A DNA stretch of 12,320 nucleotides. Origin: an uncultured Phascolarctobacterium sp. (lineage in GTDB: Bacteria; Bacillota; Negativicutes; Acidaminococcales; Acidaminococcaceae). A model generated the notes under the pieces. It had not been told where the DNA came from and searched no databases. It saw only the letters and a list, made by a program, of their open reading frames with translations. The stretch's first letter is position 1, and every line of letters begins with the position of its first letter. Position numbers and translations under genes: made by a program. The DNA lies in contig USBV01000032.1 in NCBI GenBank assembly GCA_900553055.1, positions 1 to 12,320 on the forward strand. The letters are read 5' to 3'. Below are positions 1 to 8,210 of the stretch, in pieces.

Positions 1-1
1 C

Positions 2-235
2 CGCGCCATGGGTGAAACCATGGCGGTGATTATGGTTGCGGGCAACCAGGCGCGTATGCCGCAGGGCCTCTTAGAGGGCGTGCGCACGATGACTACTAAC
101 ATAGTTATCGAGATGGGCTATGCTGCTGATTTGCACCGTGATGCGCTCATTGCTACGGCGGTAGTGCTGTTTATATTTATTATGATTATCAATTTAACGT
201 TTTCTTATTTAAAGGATAAGGTGGTGCAGCAATGA
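2..235 (+). CDS. pstC: Phosphate ABC transporter permease PstC, C-terminal fragment
   Basis: This is the 3' end of a gene that begins before the window; the reading frame is open from the first complete codon at position 2. The fragment starts with R-A-M-G-E-T-M-A-V, which matches the conserved cytoplasmic loop (a G-E-T motif) near the end of PstC/PstA-type permeases, followed by V-A-G-N as in PstC. A last hydrophobic helix at about residues 46-66 is followed by a short basic tail ending K-D-K-V-V-Q-Q. PstC pairs with PstA to form the inner-membrane channel of the high-affinity phosphate importer. Its stop overlaps the pstA start (ATGA at 232-235), so the two are very likely translationally coupled. 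The assignment rests on this fragment plus the pstA-pstB-phoU genes that follow. Confidence 0.9.
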   Translation, partial: RAMGETMAVIMVAGNQARMPQGLLEGVRTMTTNIVIEMGYAADLHRDALIATAVVLFIFIMIINLTFSYLKDKVVQQ

Positions 236-1083
236 ATTTTTCTAAAGCAATGTATCGCTATGGCCGAGACCCGCTCTCCGTATTTTTGCTGGCCTGCGTT
301 GGTATCGCAGCAGCAGTAACCTTTTTATCCTTGGCCTTCCTTTTGTTCTATATCCTGTGGCAGGGCTTGCCAAATTTAAGCCCCAAGCTTTTTGAACTGG
401 AATACAGCACCGAAAACGTTTCCATGTTCCCCGCCATGCTGGACACCTTAATCATGGTGGTTTTGGCGCTTTTAATGGCCACGCCGCTCGGCATTTTTGC
501 GGCTATTTACCTCGTTGAATATGCTAAGCGCGGCAACAAAATTGTCGATGTGGTGCGTGTTACTGCTGATACCCTGAGCGGCATTCCTTCCATTGTGTAT
601 GGCCTCTTTGGTATGTTGTTCTTCGTATCTTATCTGCATTTGGGTTACTCGCTTTTAGCAGGCTCCTGCACCGTGGCTATCATGATTCTTCCCCTCATCA
701 TGCGTACCACGGAGGAAGCCCTCAAGGCTGTGCCCGATAGCTATCGTGAGGGTAGCTACGGCTTGGGGGCAGGCAAGCTGCGTACAGTGTTCGCTGTAGT
801 ACTACCTTCTGCAGTGCCGGGCATCTTAGCCGGCGTTATCCTGGGCATTGGTCGTATCGTAGGCGAAACGGCAGCCCTGATTTATACCGCAGGTACGGTA
901 GCAGCACTGCCTACCAATGTGATGAGCTCCGGTCGTACCTTGGCTGTGCATATGTACGTGCTCGCCAGTGAAGGTTTATATATGAAGCAGGCCTATGCTA
1001 CAGCCGTAGTTTTGGTGCTGATTGTAATTGGCATTAATGCAGCAAGTGCAAAAATGGCCAAGAAGCTGATGAAAGGAAACTAA
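232..1083 (+). CDS. pstA: Phosphate ABC transporter permease PstA
   Basis: Encodes a 283-residue inner-membrane protein, a normal PstA length. Six hydrophobic segments can be seen at about residues 16-43, 70-97, 118-138, 140-158, 190-212 and 255-272. The cytoplasmic EAA loop that contacts the ATPase spans about residues 161-180 (E-E-A-L-K-A-V-P then G-S-Y-G-L-G-A). The G-E-T-A-A-L motif typical of PstA follows at about 211-216. With PstC it forms the phosphate channel energised by PstB. The ATG overlaps the pstC stop by 4 bp, and an AAGGTGG ribosome binding site lies at 218-224, 7 nt upstream, which supports this start. It is the second gene of the visible operon. Confidence 0.97.
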   Translation: MNFSKAMYRYGRDPLSVFLLACVGIAAAVTFLSLAFLLFYILWQGLPNLSPKLFELEYSTENVSMFPAMLDTLIMVVLALLMATPLGIFAAIYLVEYAKRGNKIVDVVRVTADTLSGIPSIVYGLFGMLFFVSYLHLGYSLLAGSCTVAIMILPLIMRTTEEALKAVPDSYREGSYGLGAGKLRTVFAVVLPSAVPGILAGVILGIGRIVGETAALIYTAGTVAALPTNVMSSGRTLAVHMYVLASEGLYMKQAYATAVVLVLIVIGINAASAKMAKKLMKGN

Positions 1084-1087
1084 TGTG

Positions 1088-1861
1088 ATGAATAGCAATG
1101 AGCAAGAAGCAAAGACTAAGCTTTTAATAGAGGATTTAAATTTATATTATGGCGATTTCCACGCCCTACATGGTATCAATATGGATATCAAGGAAAAGGA
1201 AATCACTGCCTTTATCGGGCCCTCTGGCTGCGGCAAATCCACGTTGCTCAAATGCCTGAACCGCATGAATGATTTGGTGGAGGGCTGTCGCGTGCAAGGC
1301 AAAATTTTGCTGGATGGCGATAATATCTATGCCAATGATGACGTGAACACGCTGCGCCGACGCGTGGGCATGGTGTTTCAAAAGCCCAATCCCTTCCCGA
1401 TGAGCGTGTACGATAATATTGCCTTTGGCCCGCGCACGCACGGCATTCATGCAAAGAGCGAACTGGACGAAATCGTGGAGCGCTCCCTGCGCCAGGCAGC
1501 CATTTGGGACGAATGCAAGGACCGCATGAATAAGAGCGCGCTGGGCTTTAGCGGTGGCCAGCAGCAGCGCCTGTGCATTGCGCGTGCCTTGGCTGTTCAG
1601 CCAGAGGTGCTCTTGATGGATGAGCCAACTAGCGCCCTGGACCCCATCTCCACGATGAAGATTGAAGACTTGGCCTTGGAGCTAAAGGAAAATTATACCA
1701 TCGTGATCGTTACCCATAATATGCAGCAGGCAGCGCGTATTAGCGATAAAACGGCCTTCTTCCTTTTGGGCGATTTGATTGAATATAATAAGACGAAGGA
1801 AATCTTTTCTAATCCCCGCAATAAAAAGACCGAGGATTATATTAGCGGTCGTTTTGGTTGA
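1088..1861 (+). CDS. pstB: Phosphate ABC transporter ATP-binding protein PstB
   Basis: A 257-residue ABC ATPase that powers phosphate import through PstC/PstA on the cytoplasmic face of the membrane. All nucleotide-binding motifs are present: Walker [10 protein letters not shown] at about residues 44-52, the Q-loop in V-F-Q-K-P-N-P-F-P (about 96-104; the P-N-P-F-P stretch is typical of PstB), signature F-S-G-G-Q-Q-Q-R at about 154-161, Walker B V-L-L-M-D-E-P at about 174-180 and the H-loop histidine in V-T-H-N. The signature begins with F rather than the usual L, a mild variation. The ATG at 1088 lies 10 nt after AAAGGA (1072-1077). An in-frame GTG directly before it at 1085 is an equally possible start and would add one residue. 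An ATG at 1083 is followed at once by a stop. Confidence 0.97.
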   Translation: MNSNEQEAKTKLLIEDLNLYYGDFHALHGINMDIKEKEITAFIGPSGCGKSTLLKCLNRMNDLVEGCRVQGKILLDGDNIYANDDVNTLRRRVGMVFQKPNPFPMSVYDNIAFGPRTHGIHAKSELDEIVERSLRQAAIWDECKDRMNKSALGFSGGQQQRLCIARALAVQPEVLLMDEPTSALDPISTMKIEDLALELKENYTIVIVTHNMQQAARISDKTAFFLLGDLIEYNKTKEIFSNPRNKKTEDYISGRFG

Positions 1862-1919
1862 TTTTGCTTTGGTTACGAGAGTTAATAATAAGCATTTTTA
1901 AAGGAGCTAAGAATAGATT

Positions 1920-2567
1920 ATGGTTAGAAATAAATTTACAGAGCAAATGAATTTGCTTTTGAGCAGTGTGCGCGTGATGGGCGTAAACTTAGAGGAGACG
2001 CTGGATAAGGTTATCGGTAATTTAGAAAACAAGGATGTGGCGCTGGCGCAGGCAATTATCGGCGGGGATGACGATTTTGATAATAGCGAGGTTGATATTG
2101 AGCGCCAATGCTTGGAGCTGGTGCTGACGCAAACGCCTGTGGCTACGGATTGGCGCGAGATTGCCTCCTGCTTAAAGCTGGTAGGCGATATGGAGCGCAT
2201 TGCCGACCATTGTAGCGATATAAGCCAATACACCTTGCGCTTGGTCGAAAAGGAGCCCGTGCCGATGCCGGAAGATTTTATGGCGATGCTGAAGGTGATG
2301 CGCCAAATGGTATATGATAGCATCACTGCAATTAGCGAAAATGATGTGGAGCTGGCCCAAAAGGTTATGACCACGGACGATGAAGTGGATACTTACTTCC
2401 GCCAAATGCGTCAGGATTTGACAGGTCTGATGCAACAATATCCGCAGCTGGTGCCCCAATATGTGGATTATTTGATGATTGCTAAATATGTGGAGCGCAT
2501 TGCCGACCACGCCACGAATATTGCCCAATGGGTACTCTTTGTGGTTAACAATGAGCTGAAGAGTTAG
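1920..2567 (+). CDS. phoU: Phosphate signaling complex protein PhoU
   Basis: A 215-residue, all-helical protein of normal PhoU length. It has the family's two tandem three-helix-bundle repeats. Each carries the metal-binding E-R-I-A-D-H signature, at about residues 92-97 (followed by C-S-D) and 192-197 (followed by A-T-N). PhoU is a cytoplasmic, membrane-associated negative regulator. It links the Pst transporter to the PhoR sensor kinase and curbs phosphate uptake; this role is known from the family and not visible in the sequence. It follows pstB after 58 bp and closes the operon. The start is fixed by AAGGAG at 1901-1906 (spacing 13, somewhat long) and an in-frame TAG at 1914. The annotation is secure. 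Confidence 0.97.
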   Translation: MVRNKFTEQMNLLLSSVRVMGVNLEETLDKVIGNLENKDVALAQAIIGGDDDFDNSEVDIERQCLELVLTQTPVATDWREIASCLKLVGDMERIADHCSDISQYTLRLVEKEPVPMPEDFMAMLKVMRQMVYDSITAISENDVELAQKVMTTDDEVDTYFRQMRQDLTGLMQQYPQLVPQYVDYLMIAKYVERIADHATNIAQWVLFVVNNELKS

Positions 2568-2576
2568 CGCTTCTAG

Positions 2577-2662
2577 AAAGCCTCCCCTTACAAGGGGAGG
2601 TGGCAGTCGCGCAGTTGCTATAGCTTTGTGTGGATAGTAAATGCGACTGACGGAGGGGTTTT
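2577..2662. repeat. MITE/REP-like palindromic intergenic repeat
   Basis: An 86-bp element starting 10 bp after the phoU stop. Its ends are imperfect inverted repeats: AAAGCCTCCCC on the left (2577-2587) and GGAGGGGTTTT on the right (2652-2662), 8 of 11 matching when inverted. Inside the left end is a tight palindrome, CCTCCCCTT-AC-AAGGGGAGG (2581-2600). A second stem pairs CAGTCGC (2604-2610) with GCGACTG (2643-2649) across a 32-nt loop. From memory, elements of this design (CCTCCCCTT...AAGGGGAGGTGGC...GACGGAGGGGTTTT) recur between genes in gut Negativicutes. That is recall and not a search result. Only one copy is present here. Confidence 0.6.
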
Positions 2663-2668
2663 AGATAC

Positions 2669-2712
2669 AAAAAAGCCGTGAGGCCCTAAAAAGGCTTCAC
2701 GGCTAAATTTTT
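2669..2712. terminator. Bidirectional intrinsic terminator (phoU / ECF S component)
   Basis: A 12-bp stem with one G-U pair: AGCCGTGAGGCC (2674-2685), loop CTAAAAA, then GGCTTCACGGCT (2693-2704). On the + strand it is followed by AAATTTTT, which suits termination after phoU. On the - strand it is followed by six Ts (complement of 2669-2674), which suits termination of the converging gene whose stop is at 2719. It lies between two convergent genes, so a shared terminator is expected. Confidence 0.9.
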
Positions 2713-2718
2713 GCGCAT

Positions 2719-3252
2719 TTATTTTTGCATTTTCTTAAAAGCGTCTAAAAGGCCTCCCTTGAAGCAGAGCAGCAGGCCGCCTACGGCACCAACAGCTGCT
2801 TGCAGAATTTGGTAGGGCAGCTTGATATAGGCGTAGTAGGGAGTGCTATAAATAAAGGCACGGCCCAGAGAATAGCCCACTACCATGATGATGGCGCCTA
2901 AGAAAACGCCCAGAGCGGCATTTTTTAGGGTAACCTCTTTGTTAGCAGCGCGGTGGGCAATGAGGAAAATCACTACAGCCTGCAGGCCATGGGTTGCCAA
3001 GGAAACAAACATGGGCGTGGGATAGAAGAATAAATCGCCCAAAAAGGCGCCCACACCGCCCACTAAGAAGGCAGATTTGGCATCATCTAAAAGGATGGCG
3101 GCGGTGCAGATGATAACATCGTTTAAATAGCAGCGGCCACCGGGCACGGGTACGCCAAAGGAGCTCATCAAAATATTAAGTGCCATAAACAGTGCCGTCA
3201 CGCAAATCGCATAGGTGGCACTAGGCTTTTTGTTAGCTAATGCTTTTTCCAT
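2719..3252 (-). CDS. ECF transporter S component (substrate-specificity membrane protein), ligand unknown
   Basis: A 177-residue, strongly hydrophobic protein with about six predicted membrane segments (roughly residues 12-32, 43-56, 61-77, 84-100, 112-136 and 146-165). Size and topology match S components of energy-coupling factor vitamin transporters. The first helix carries A-L-F-M-A (residues 20-24), an AxxxA motif of the kind S components use to dock on EcfT. The V-P-V-P-G-G start of the first loop and the acidic F-L-G-D-L (70-74) resemble the riboflavin-type/DUF1393 family (PF07155). The ligand cannot be read from the sequence. No EcfA or EcfT gene is nearby, so it probably shares an energising module encoded elsewhere. 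Its ATG is preceded by GAGGGG (complement of 3264-3269, spacing 11). It stands alone between two + strand operons and is closed by the shared terminator. Confidence 0.8.
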   Translation of the reverse strand: MEKALANKKPSATYAICVTALFMALNILMSSFGVPVPGGRCYLNDVIICTAAILLDDAKSAFLVGGVGAFLGDLFFYPTPMFVSLATHGLQAVVIFLIAHRAANKEVTLKNAALGVFLGAIIMVVGYSLGRAFIYSTPYYAYIKLPYQILQAAVGAVGGLLLCFKGGLLDAFKKMQK

Positions 3253-4223
<971 letters not shown>

Positions 4224-4224
<1 letters not shown>

Positions 4225-4787
4225 TGGCAACTGTAAAAGAAATTACCACTAATATGGAAGGCAAAATGCACAAATCCGTTGATGCGCTGAAGGTGGATTT
4301 GGCTAGCCTGCGCGCAGGTCGCGCAACTCCGGCTTTGCTGGACAAAATCATGGTAGATTATTATGGCTCTCCCACTCCCATCAACCAAGTAGCCAGTGTA
4401 ACCGTTCCTGAACCCCGCATGATCGTGGTTCAGCCCTGGGAAAAGAACATGCTGAAGGCTATTGAAAAGGCAATTATGACCTCTGATTTGGGCTTGAACC
4501 CCAACAGCGATGGCGTGTGCATTCGCTTGAACCTGCCCCAGCTCACCGAAGAGCGCCGCAAGGATTTGGTTAAGGTTGTGCATAAAAAAGCTGAAGAGTT
4601 CCGCGTAGTTTGCCGCAATCTGCGCCGCGATGCTAACGATGCTGTGAAGAAGGCAGAAAAGGCCAAGGAAATTACCGAGGACGATGCTAAGAAGGGCACC
4701 GAGCAAATCCAAAAAATCACCGATAAGATTATGAAGGATATCGATGCTGTAGCAGCTAATAAAGAAAAGGAAGTAATGGAAGTATAA
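4224..4787 (+). CDS. frr: Ribosome recycling factor
   Basis: A 187-residue cytoplasmic factor that, with EF-G, splits post-termination ribosomes. Family hallmarks are present: [13 protein letters not shown] at 28-40, V-D-Y-Y-G-S-P-T-P at 44-52, the [11 protein letters not shown] region at 62-72, [13 protein letters not shown] at 100-112 and the R-N-L-R-R-D-A-N helix at 131-138. Length is typical (about 185). The start is supported by TAGGAGG at 4208-4214 (spacing 9) and overlaps the pyrH stop by one base. The long C-terminal helix is rich in lysine and glutamate, as usual. Confidence 0.98.
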
Positions 4788-4813
4788 TTCGTTATTTCCC
4801 GCTAGCTAAGATT

Positions 4814-5020
4814 ATGAATGCTCCTAATGTTTTGGCACTAAGCCTAGAGGAGGCTGCGCGCCGCCTGAGCGAGGCAGGCTTTGACTATGAAGTACAAACG
4901 CTGCTACCGCCTCGCGATAAGGAGGAGGACTTCGACGGCAAGAAAGTGCGTAAATATGTAGTAAGACAGCAAAGCTTGTCTTGCAATAAATTTGTTCTTA
5001 CTGTTGTGTACAGAGTATAA
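4814..5020 (+). CDS. Small PASTA-like domain protein
   Basis: A 68-residue protein with no signal peptide or membrane segment. It begins N-V-L-A-L-S-L-E-E-A-A-R-R-L-S-E-A-G-F, which closely resembles the opening strand and helix of a PASTA domain (consensus V-x-G-L-s-l-x-e-A-x-x-x-L-x-x-A-G-f). It ends with V-V-R-Q-Q followed by V-L-T-V-V-Y, like the closing PASTA strands (v-x-x-Q, then v-x-L-x-V). The middle is charged and contains P-P-R-D-K-E-E-D. A PASTA domain normally sits outside the cell on a penicillin-binding protein or Ser/Thr kinase; here it is a lone cytoplasmic module. It lies 26 bp after frr and directly before the ferredoxin. No clear ribosome binding site precedes the ATG, so it may rely on coupling from frr. 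Function unknown; the gene itself is likely real because of the family resemblance and tight packing. Confidence 0.7.
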   Translation: MNAPNVLALSLEEAARRLSEAGFDYEVQTLLPPRDKEEDFDGKKVRKYVVRQQSLSCNKFVLTVVYRV

Positions 5021-5036
5021 GGAAGGAGGTGCTCTG

Positions 5037-5201
5037 ATGGCTCTGAAAATTAATAAAGATGCTTGCGTTGGCTGCGGCGGCTGTGCTGCTACCTGCCCCG
5101 TTGGCGCTATTAAAGAAGTTGACGGCAAATACGAAATCGGTGAAGATTGCGTAGAATGCGGCGCTTGCGCTGCTCAATGCCCGGTTGGCGCTATCGAGTA
5201 A
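5037..5201 (+). CDS. 2[4Fe-4S] ferredoxin (clostridial type)
   Basis: A 54-residue small acidic electron carrier. It has two complete C-x2-C-x2-C-x3-C-P clusters: cysteines 10, 13, 16, 20 and 38, 41, 44, 48, each followed by P-V-G-A-I. This is the classic two-[4Fe-4S] fold used for low-potential electron transfer in anaerobes. The ATG at 5037 is preceded by a perfect AAGGAGGT (5023-5030, spacing 6). The open frame extends upstream to 4992, but that extension overlaps the preceding gene and encodes no ferredoxin sequence, so the shorter start is correct. The strong ribosome binding site suggests high expression. Its place in a cluster with ispG (a [4Fe-4S] enzyme needing reduced ferredoxin or flavodoxin) suggests, but does not prove, a role as its electron donor. 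Confidence 0.96.
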   Translation: MALKINKDACVGCGGCAATCPVGAIKEVDGKYEIGEDCVECGACAAQCPVGAIE

Positions 5202-5223
5202 GTATAAGGCTTAAAAATCAGGA

Positions 5224-5258
5224 AGGCGGCCCTCTAAATGGGGGCTTGCCTCTCTTTC
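5224..5258 (+). terminator. Weak intrinsic terminator or attenuator hairpin between ferredoxin and uppS
   Basis: AGGC-G-GCCCTC (5224-5234), loop TAAAT, then GGGGGC-TT-GCCT (5240-5251). This forms about ten base pairs (one G-U) with a small internal bulge, followed by the pyrimidine-rich tail CTCTTTC. The tail has no pure T run, so full termination is doubtful; partial attenuation or an mRNA-stabilising hairpin is as likely. It is followed at 5269-5278 by the perfect palindrome ATTTGCAAAT. Confidence 0.4.
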
Positions 5259-5304
5259 TATTATAAGGATTTGCAAATTTTAACGACTGAAAGGCTTGAT
5301 TACA

Positions 5305-6087
5305 GTGTTTAAAGGCTTGTTTCAGACCAGAAGAAAAGTGGCCAACGATATTGTAGTGGATACTGCAGGCTTGGACATGAATAATATCCCCGCACATATT
5401 GCTATTATTATGGATGGCAACGGCCGCTGGGCTAAGGCTCAGGGCAAGGTGCGCACCTATGGCCATCAGCAGGGTGCCGAAACCTTAAAAACGATTGTGA
5501 AGGCTGCGGATAAGCTGGGCGTGAAGGTTATTAGCGCGTATGCTTTTTCGACAGAAAATTGGAAACGGCCCGTGACGGAGGTTAACTTCATCATGGAGCT
5601 TTTAAGCCGTTATTTGACCAACGAGATTCAGGATTTTAATGATAATAACGTGCAGGTGCGTTTTATTGGCTCCCGTGAGGGATTGCCTGAGGTGGTGCGC
5701 CAAAAGATGGAGCACGCCATTGAGGAAACTAAAAATAACACGGGCATTATTTTGAATTTGGCTATTAACTACGGCGGGCAGGCCGAGCTTTTGCATGCGG
5801 TAAAAAGCATTGCGGCAGAGGCTGTGGCCGGGCGCTTGGACGTAGCAAAAATAGATAATCAGGTGGTGGAGGACCATCTTTATACGGCGGGCTTGCCTGC
5901 ACCGGACCTTTTGATTAGGCCCGGTGGCGATTTGCGTATTAGTAATTTCCTCCTGTGGCAAATTGCTTATGCCGAGATTTGGACGACCAAAACCTATTGG
6001 CCCGATTTTACGCCGGACCATTTGGTGGATGCTATTTTGGCCTATCAGGGCCGGGAGCGTCGCTTTGGTGGTTTAATTGAAAAGTAG
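5305..6087 (+). CDS. uppS: Isoprenyl transferase / undecaprenyl diphosphate synthase
   Basis: A cis-prenyltransferase that condenses isopentenyl diphosphate units onto farnesyl diphosphate to make undecaprenyl diphosphate, the lipid carrier for cell-wall synthesis. The 260-residue protein shows I-I-M-D-G-N-G-R-W-A at 34-43 (catalytic Asp 37), S-A-Y-A-F-S-T-E-N-W-K-R at 77-88 and L-L-I-R-P-G-G-D-L-R-I-S-N-F at 202-215, then L-L-W-Q. The stretch I-R-P-G-G-D differs slightly from the common I-R-T-(S/G)-G-E, replacing the metal-binding Glu by Asp. Start: GTG 5305 lies 10 nt after AAAGG (5290-5294). A TTG at 5296 is in frame, but only 1 nt separates it from that site; ATG 5377 would leave a very short N-terminus and has no good ribosome binding site. 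Confidence 0.95.
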   Translation: MFKGLFQTRRKVANDIVVDTAGLDMNNIPAHIAIIMDGNGRWAKAQGKVRTYGHQQGAETLKTIVKAADKLGVKVISAYAFSTENWKRPVTEVNFIMELLSRYLTNEIQDFNDNNVQVRFIGSREGLPEVVRQKMEHAIEETKNNTGIILNLAINYGGQAELLHAVKSIAAEAVAGRLDVAKIDNQVVEDHLYTAGLPAPDLLIRPGGDLRISNFLLWQIAYAEIWTTKTYWPDFTPDHLVDAILAYQGRERRFGGLIEK

Positions 6088-6118
6088 AAAAGATTATTTA
6101 GGGAAATAAGGTGTATTT

Positions 6119-6991
6119 ATGTTAACTCGTATTATAACGGGTTTGGTGGGTATTGCGGCTGCCATTGGCATTATTACTAAGGGCGGCGTGGTTTTTTCGG
6201 GCGCAGTGCTGCTTTTGTCGCTCATTGGCTGGCACGAATACCATAAAATGGCTGCTAGCAAGGGCTATCATGTGTACCCGCTAACCTCAGGCCTGGGCAG
6301 CGCGCTGATTGTGGGCATGGCTGCTTTGGGCTATTATGTGGAGATGGGGCAGGGTTTTGTGTTGGCCTTCATTACGATGCTGACAGCTCTCTTTGCTATT
6401 TTTGGCGCAATTGAGGGCCTGTGGCGTCATTGCCATCGTGAGGGCGAAAACTGGCTCATGGATACGGCAGTATCCGTGTGGGGCATGCTTTATTGCGGCC
6501 TTTTGTTTGCGCATGTGATTTTGCTGCGCACCTTTGATGGGGGCCCGCATATTGATTTAGGCTTTAGAGTGTTTGAGTATGGCGAAATTTGCCTGTGGGT
6601 GGTGCTCTTGGGCACGTGGGCCAGCGATACCTTCGCGTATTTCTTTGGTCGCGCCTTCGGCAAAACACCCTTCTGCCGCGTGAGCCCGAAAAAGTCCTTT
6701 GAGGGCGCAGTGTGCGGCTTTGTGGGCTGCTTTATCACGGTGATGTTTTTGAGCCTGTTCTACTTAGGCGTTGCCCTGTGGCAGGCCTGCCTGATGGGTG
6801 CGGCGGTGGCCTTTTTTGCACCCGTGGGCGATTTGGTGGAGTCCATTATTAAGCGTAGCTTTGAAATTAAGGACTCCGGGAATATCTTTCCTGGGCATGG
6901 TGGCGTGCTGGACCGCTTTGACAGCCTGCTCTTTACAGCACCGGTGATTTACTATGTGCTGCTTTTTATCAGCATTTTTAGAATGTATTAA
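6119..6991 (+). CDS. cdsA: Phosphatidate cytidylyltransferase (CDP-diglyceride synthase)
   Basis: An integral membrane enzyme that converts phosphatidic acid and CTP to CDP-diacylglycerol, the branch point of bacterial phospholipid synthesis. The 290-residue protein has about eight hydrophobic segments. The C-terminal CDS signature is complete at about 242-268: S-I-I-K-R, then K-D-S-G-N-I-F-P-G-H-G-G-V-L-D-R-F-D. The upstream S-D-T-F-A-Y-F-F-G-R at 169-178 and the P-K-K-S-F-E-G at 190-196 are also diagnostic. Start: ATG with AAGG at 6108-6111, spacing 7. It follows uppS after 31 bp and precedes dxr by 15 bp, within one transcription unit. Confidence 0.97.
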   Translation: MLTRIITGLVGIAAAIGIITKGGVVFSGAVLLLSLIGWHEYHKMAASKGYHVYPLTSGLGSALIVGMAALGYYVEMGQGFVLAFITMLTALFAIFGAIEGLWRHCHREGENWLMDTAVSVWGMLYCGLLFAHVILLRTFDGGPHIDLGFRVFEYGEICLWVVLLGTWASDTFAYFFGRAFGKTPFCRVSPKKSFEGAVCGFVGCFITVMFLSLFYLGVALWQACLMGAAVAFFAPVGDLVESIIKRSFEIKDSGNIFPGHGGVLDRFDSLLFTAPVIYYVLLFISIFRMY

Positions 6992-7006
6992 TTGTGAGGA
7001 AACAAG

Positions 7007-8158
7007 ATGAAGAATATCACTCTTTTAGGTAGCACGGGCTCCATCGGTCGTCAGACCGTGGAGGTGGCGCTGGCTAATCCTGACAAAATTAAGATTAAAG
7101 CTTTGGTGGCTCACAAAAGCGATGAGCTTTTGGAGGAGCAGATTAACCTTTTGCAGCCGGACTTGGCGGTGCTTTCCGACAAGGAAGCAGCTGCAAGATT
7201 ACAAGCGCGCTACCACGGCCGGACAGAGATTCTGGCTGGTGAGGAGGGCGTGCTGGCTGCGGCAACCTACGCGGGGGCGGACACAGTGCTGGCCTCCATG
7301 GTTGGTTATGCAGGACTGAGACCGACGCTGGCCGCCATTAACTGCGGCAAAAATATTGCCCTAGCCAACAAGGAAACCTTGGTGGCGGCGGGCAGTATTG
7401 TGATGCAGGCTGTGGCGGACAAGGGCGTGAGCCTGACTCCGGTGGACAGCGAGCACAGCGCTATTTTTCAAGCGCTGCGCGGGGGCAGGGCTAGCGAGGT
7501 GAAGCGCCTCATTATTACTGCTTCGGGCGGTCCGTTCCGCGGCAGAAAGCGCAGCGAGCTGGAAAACGTAACGCTGGCCCAATGTCTGAACCATCCCAAC
7601 TGGAGCATGGGCAAGAAGGTGACACTGGATTCCTCCACCTTGGCGAACAAGGGCCTAGAGGTTATGGAAGCGCACTGGCTCTTTAATATGCCCTACGAAA
7701 AAATCGCTGTAGTTGTGCATCCACAAAGCATTGTGCACAGCTTGGTGGAATTCTGCGACGGCAGTGTGATTGCGCAAATGGGCGACCCGGATATGCGTTT
7801 GCCCATCCAATATGCGCTGAGCTGGCCGGAGCGTTATCCTTACGCCTTTGACCAATTAGATTTGGTAAAATATGGCACGTTGACCTTTGAAGCGCCCGAT
7901 TTGGAGGCCTTCCCGTCTCTAGCCATTGCCATCGAATGTGGTAAGGCCGGGGGCACGCTGCCCTGCGCCTTTAATGCGGCCAATGAGGAGGCAGTGAACG
8001 CCTTCTTAGAGGGCAAAATTAAGTATTTAGATATTCCCTATATTACCGCCACCGTTACCCAAAAGCACCAGAGTGTGGCTAATCCCACCATCGAGGACAT
8101 CGAAGCGGCGGACGCAGCAGCACGCAGAGCAGCGCAAGCGGTAATAAGTTCTTTGTAA
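7007..8158 (+). CDS. dxr: 1-deoxy-D-xylulose 5-phosphate reductoisomerase
   Basis: The second enzyme of the MEP isoprenoid pathway: it rearranges and reduces DXP to MEP using NADPH and a divalent metal. The 383-residue protein has the NADPH-binding G-S-T-G-S-I-G at 8-14, A-N-K-E at 120-123, the metal site P-V-D-S-E-H-S-A at 145-152 (Asp 147, Glu 149), the loop H-P-N-W-S-M-G at 196-202, and S-T-L-A-N-K-G-L-E-V-M-E at 210-221 with further metal and substrate ligands. P-x-D-M-R-L-P-I-Q-Y-A follows at 261-270. Length is typical. The start has GAGGA at 6996-7000, spacing 6. It feeds the same pathway as ispG downstream and supplies uppS upstream. Confidence 0.98.
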   Translation: MKNITLLGSTGSIGRQTVEVALANPDKIKIKALVAHKSDELLEEQINLLQPDLAVLSDKEAAARLQARYHGRTEILAGEEGVLAAATYAGADTVLASMVGYAGLRPTLAAINCGKNIALANKETLVAAGSIVMQAVADKGVSLTPVDSEHSAIFQALRGGRASEVKRLIITASGGPFRGRKRSELENVTLAQCLNHPNWSMGKKVTLDSSTLANKGLEVMEAHWLFNMPYEKIAVVVHPQSIVHSLVEFCDGSVIAQMGDPDMRLPIQYALSWPERYPYAFDQLDLVKYGTLTFEAPDLEAFPSLAIAIECGKAGGTLPCAFNAANEEAVNAFLEGKIKYLDIPYITATVTQKHQSVANPTIEDIEAADAAARRAAQAVISSL

Positions 8159-8210
8159 CTTTAGTTTTCTCAGATAGTCAAGAAAGTGCCAGAGACGAGG
8201 AAGGGCGACA

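Noticed and set aside
1907..2374. Open frame of 155 codons on the - strand, antisense to phoU
   Set aside because: It has a Ser/Ile-rich, low-complexity translation opposite a clear PhoU gene.
4992..5036. N-terminal extension of the ferredoxin
   Set aside because: It overlaps the preceding gene, and the perfect ribosome binding site at 5023-5030 points to ATG 5037.
8157..8190. Terminator after dxr (TTTCT / AGAAA pairing)
   Set aside because: The stem is only five weak base pairs with a 10-nt loop and no T run, and it would interrupt an otherwise continuous cluster.
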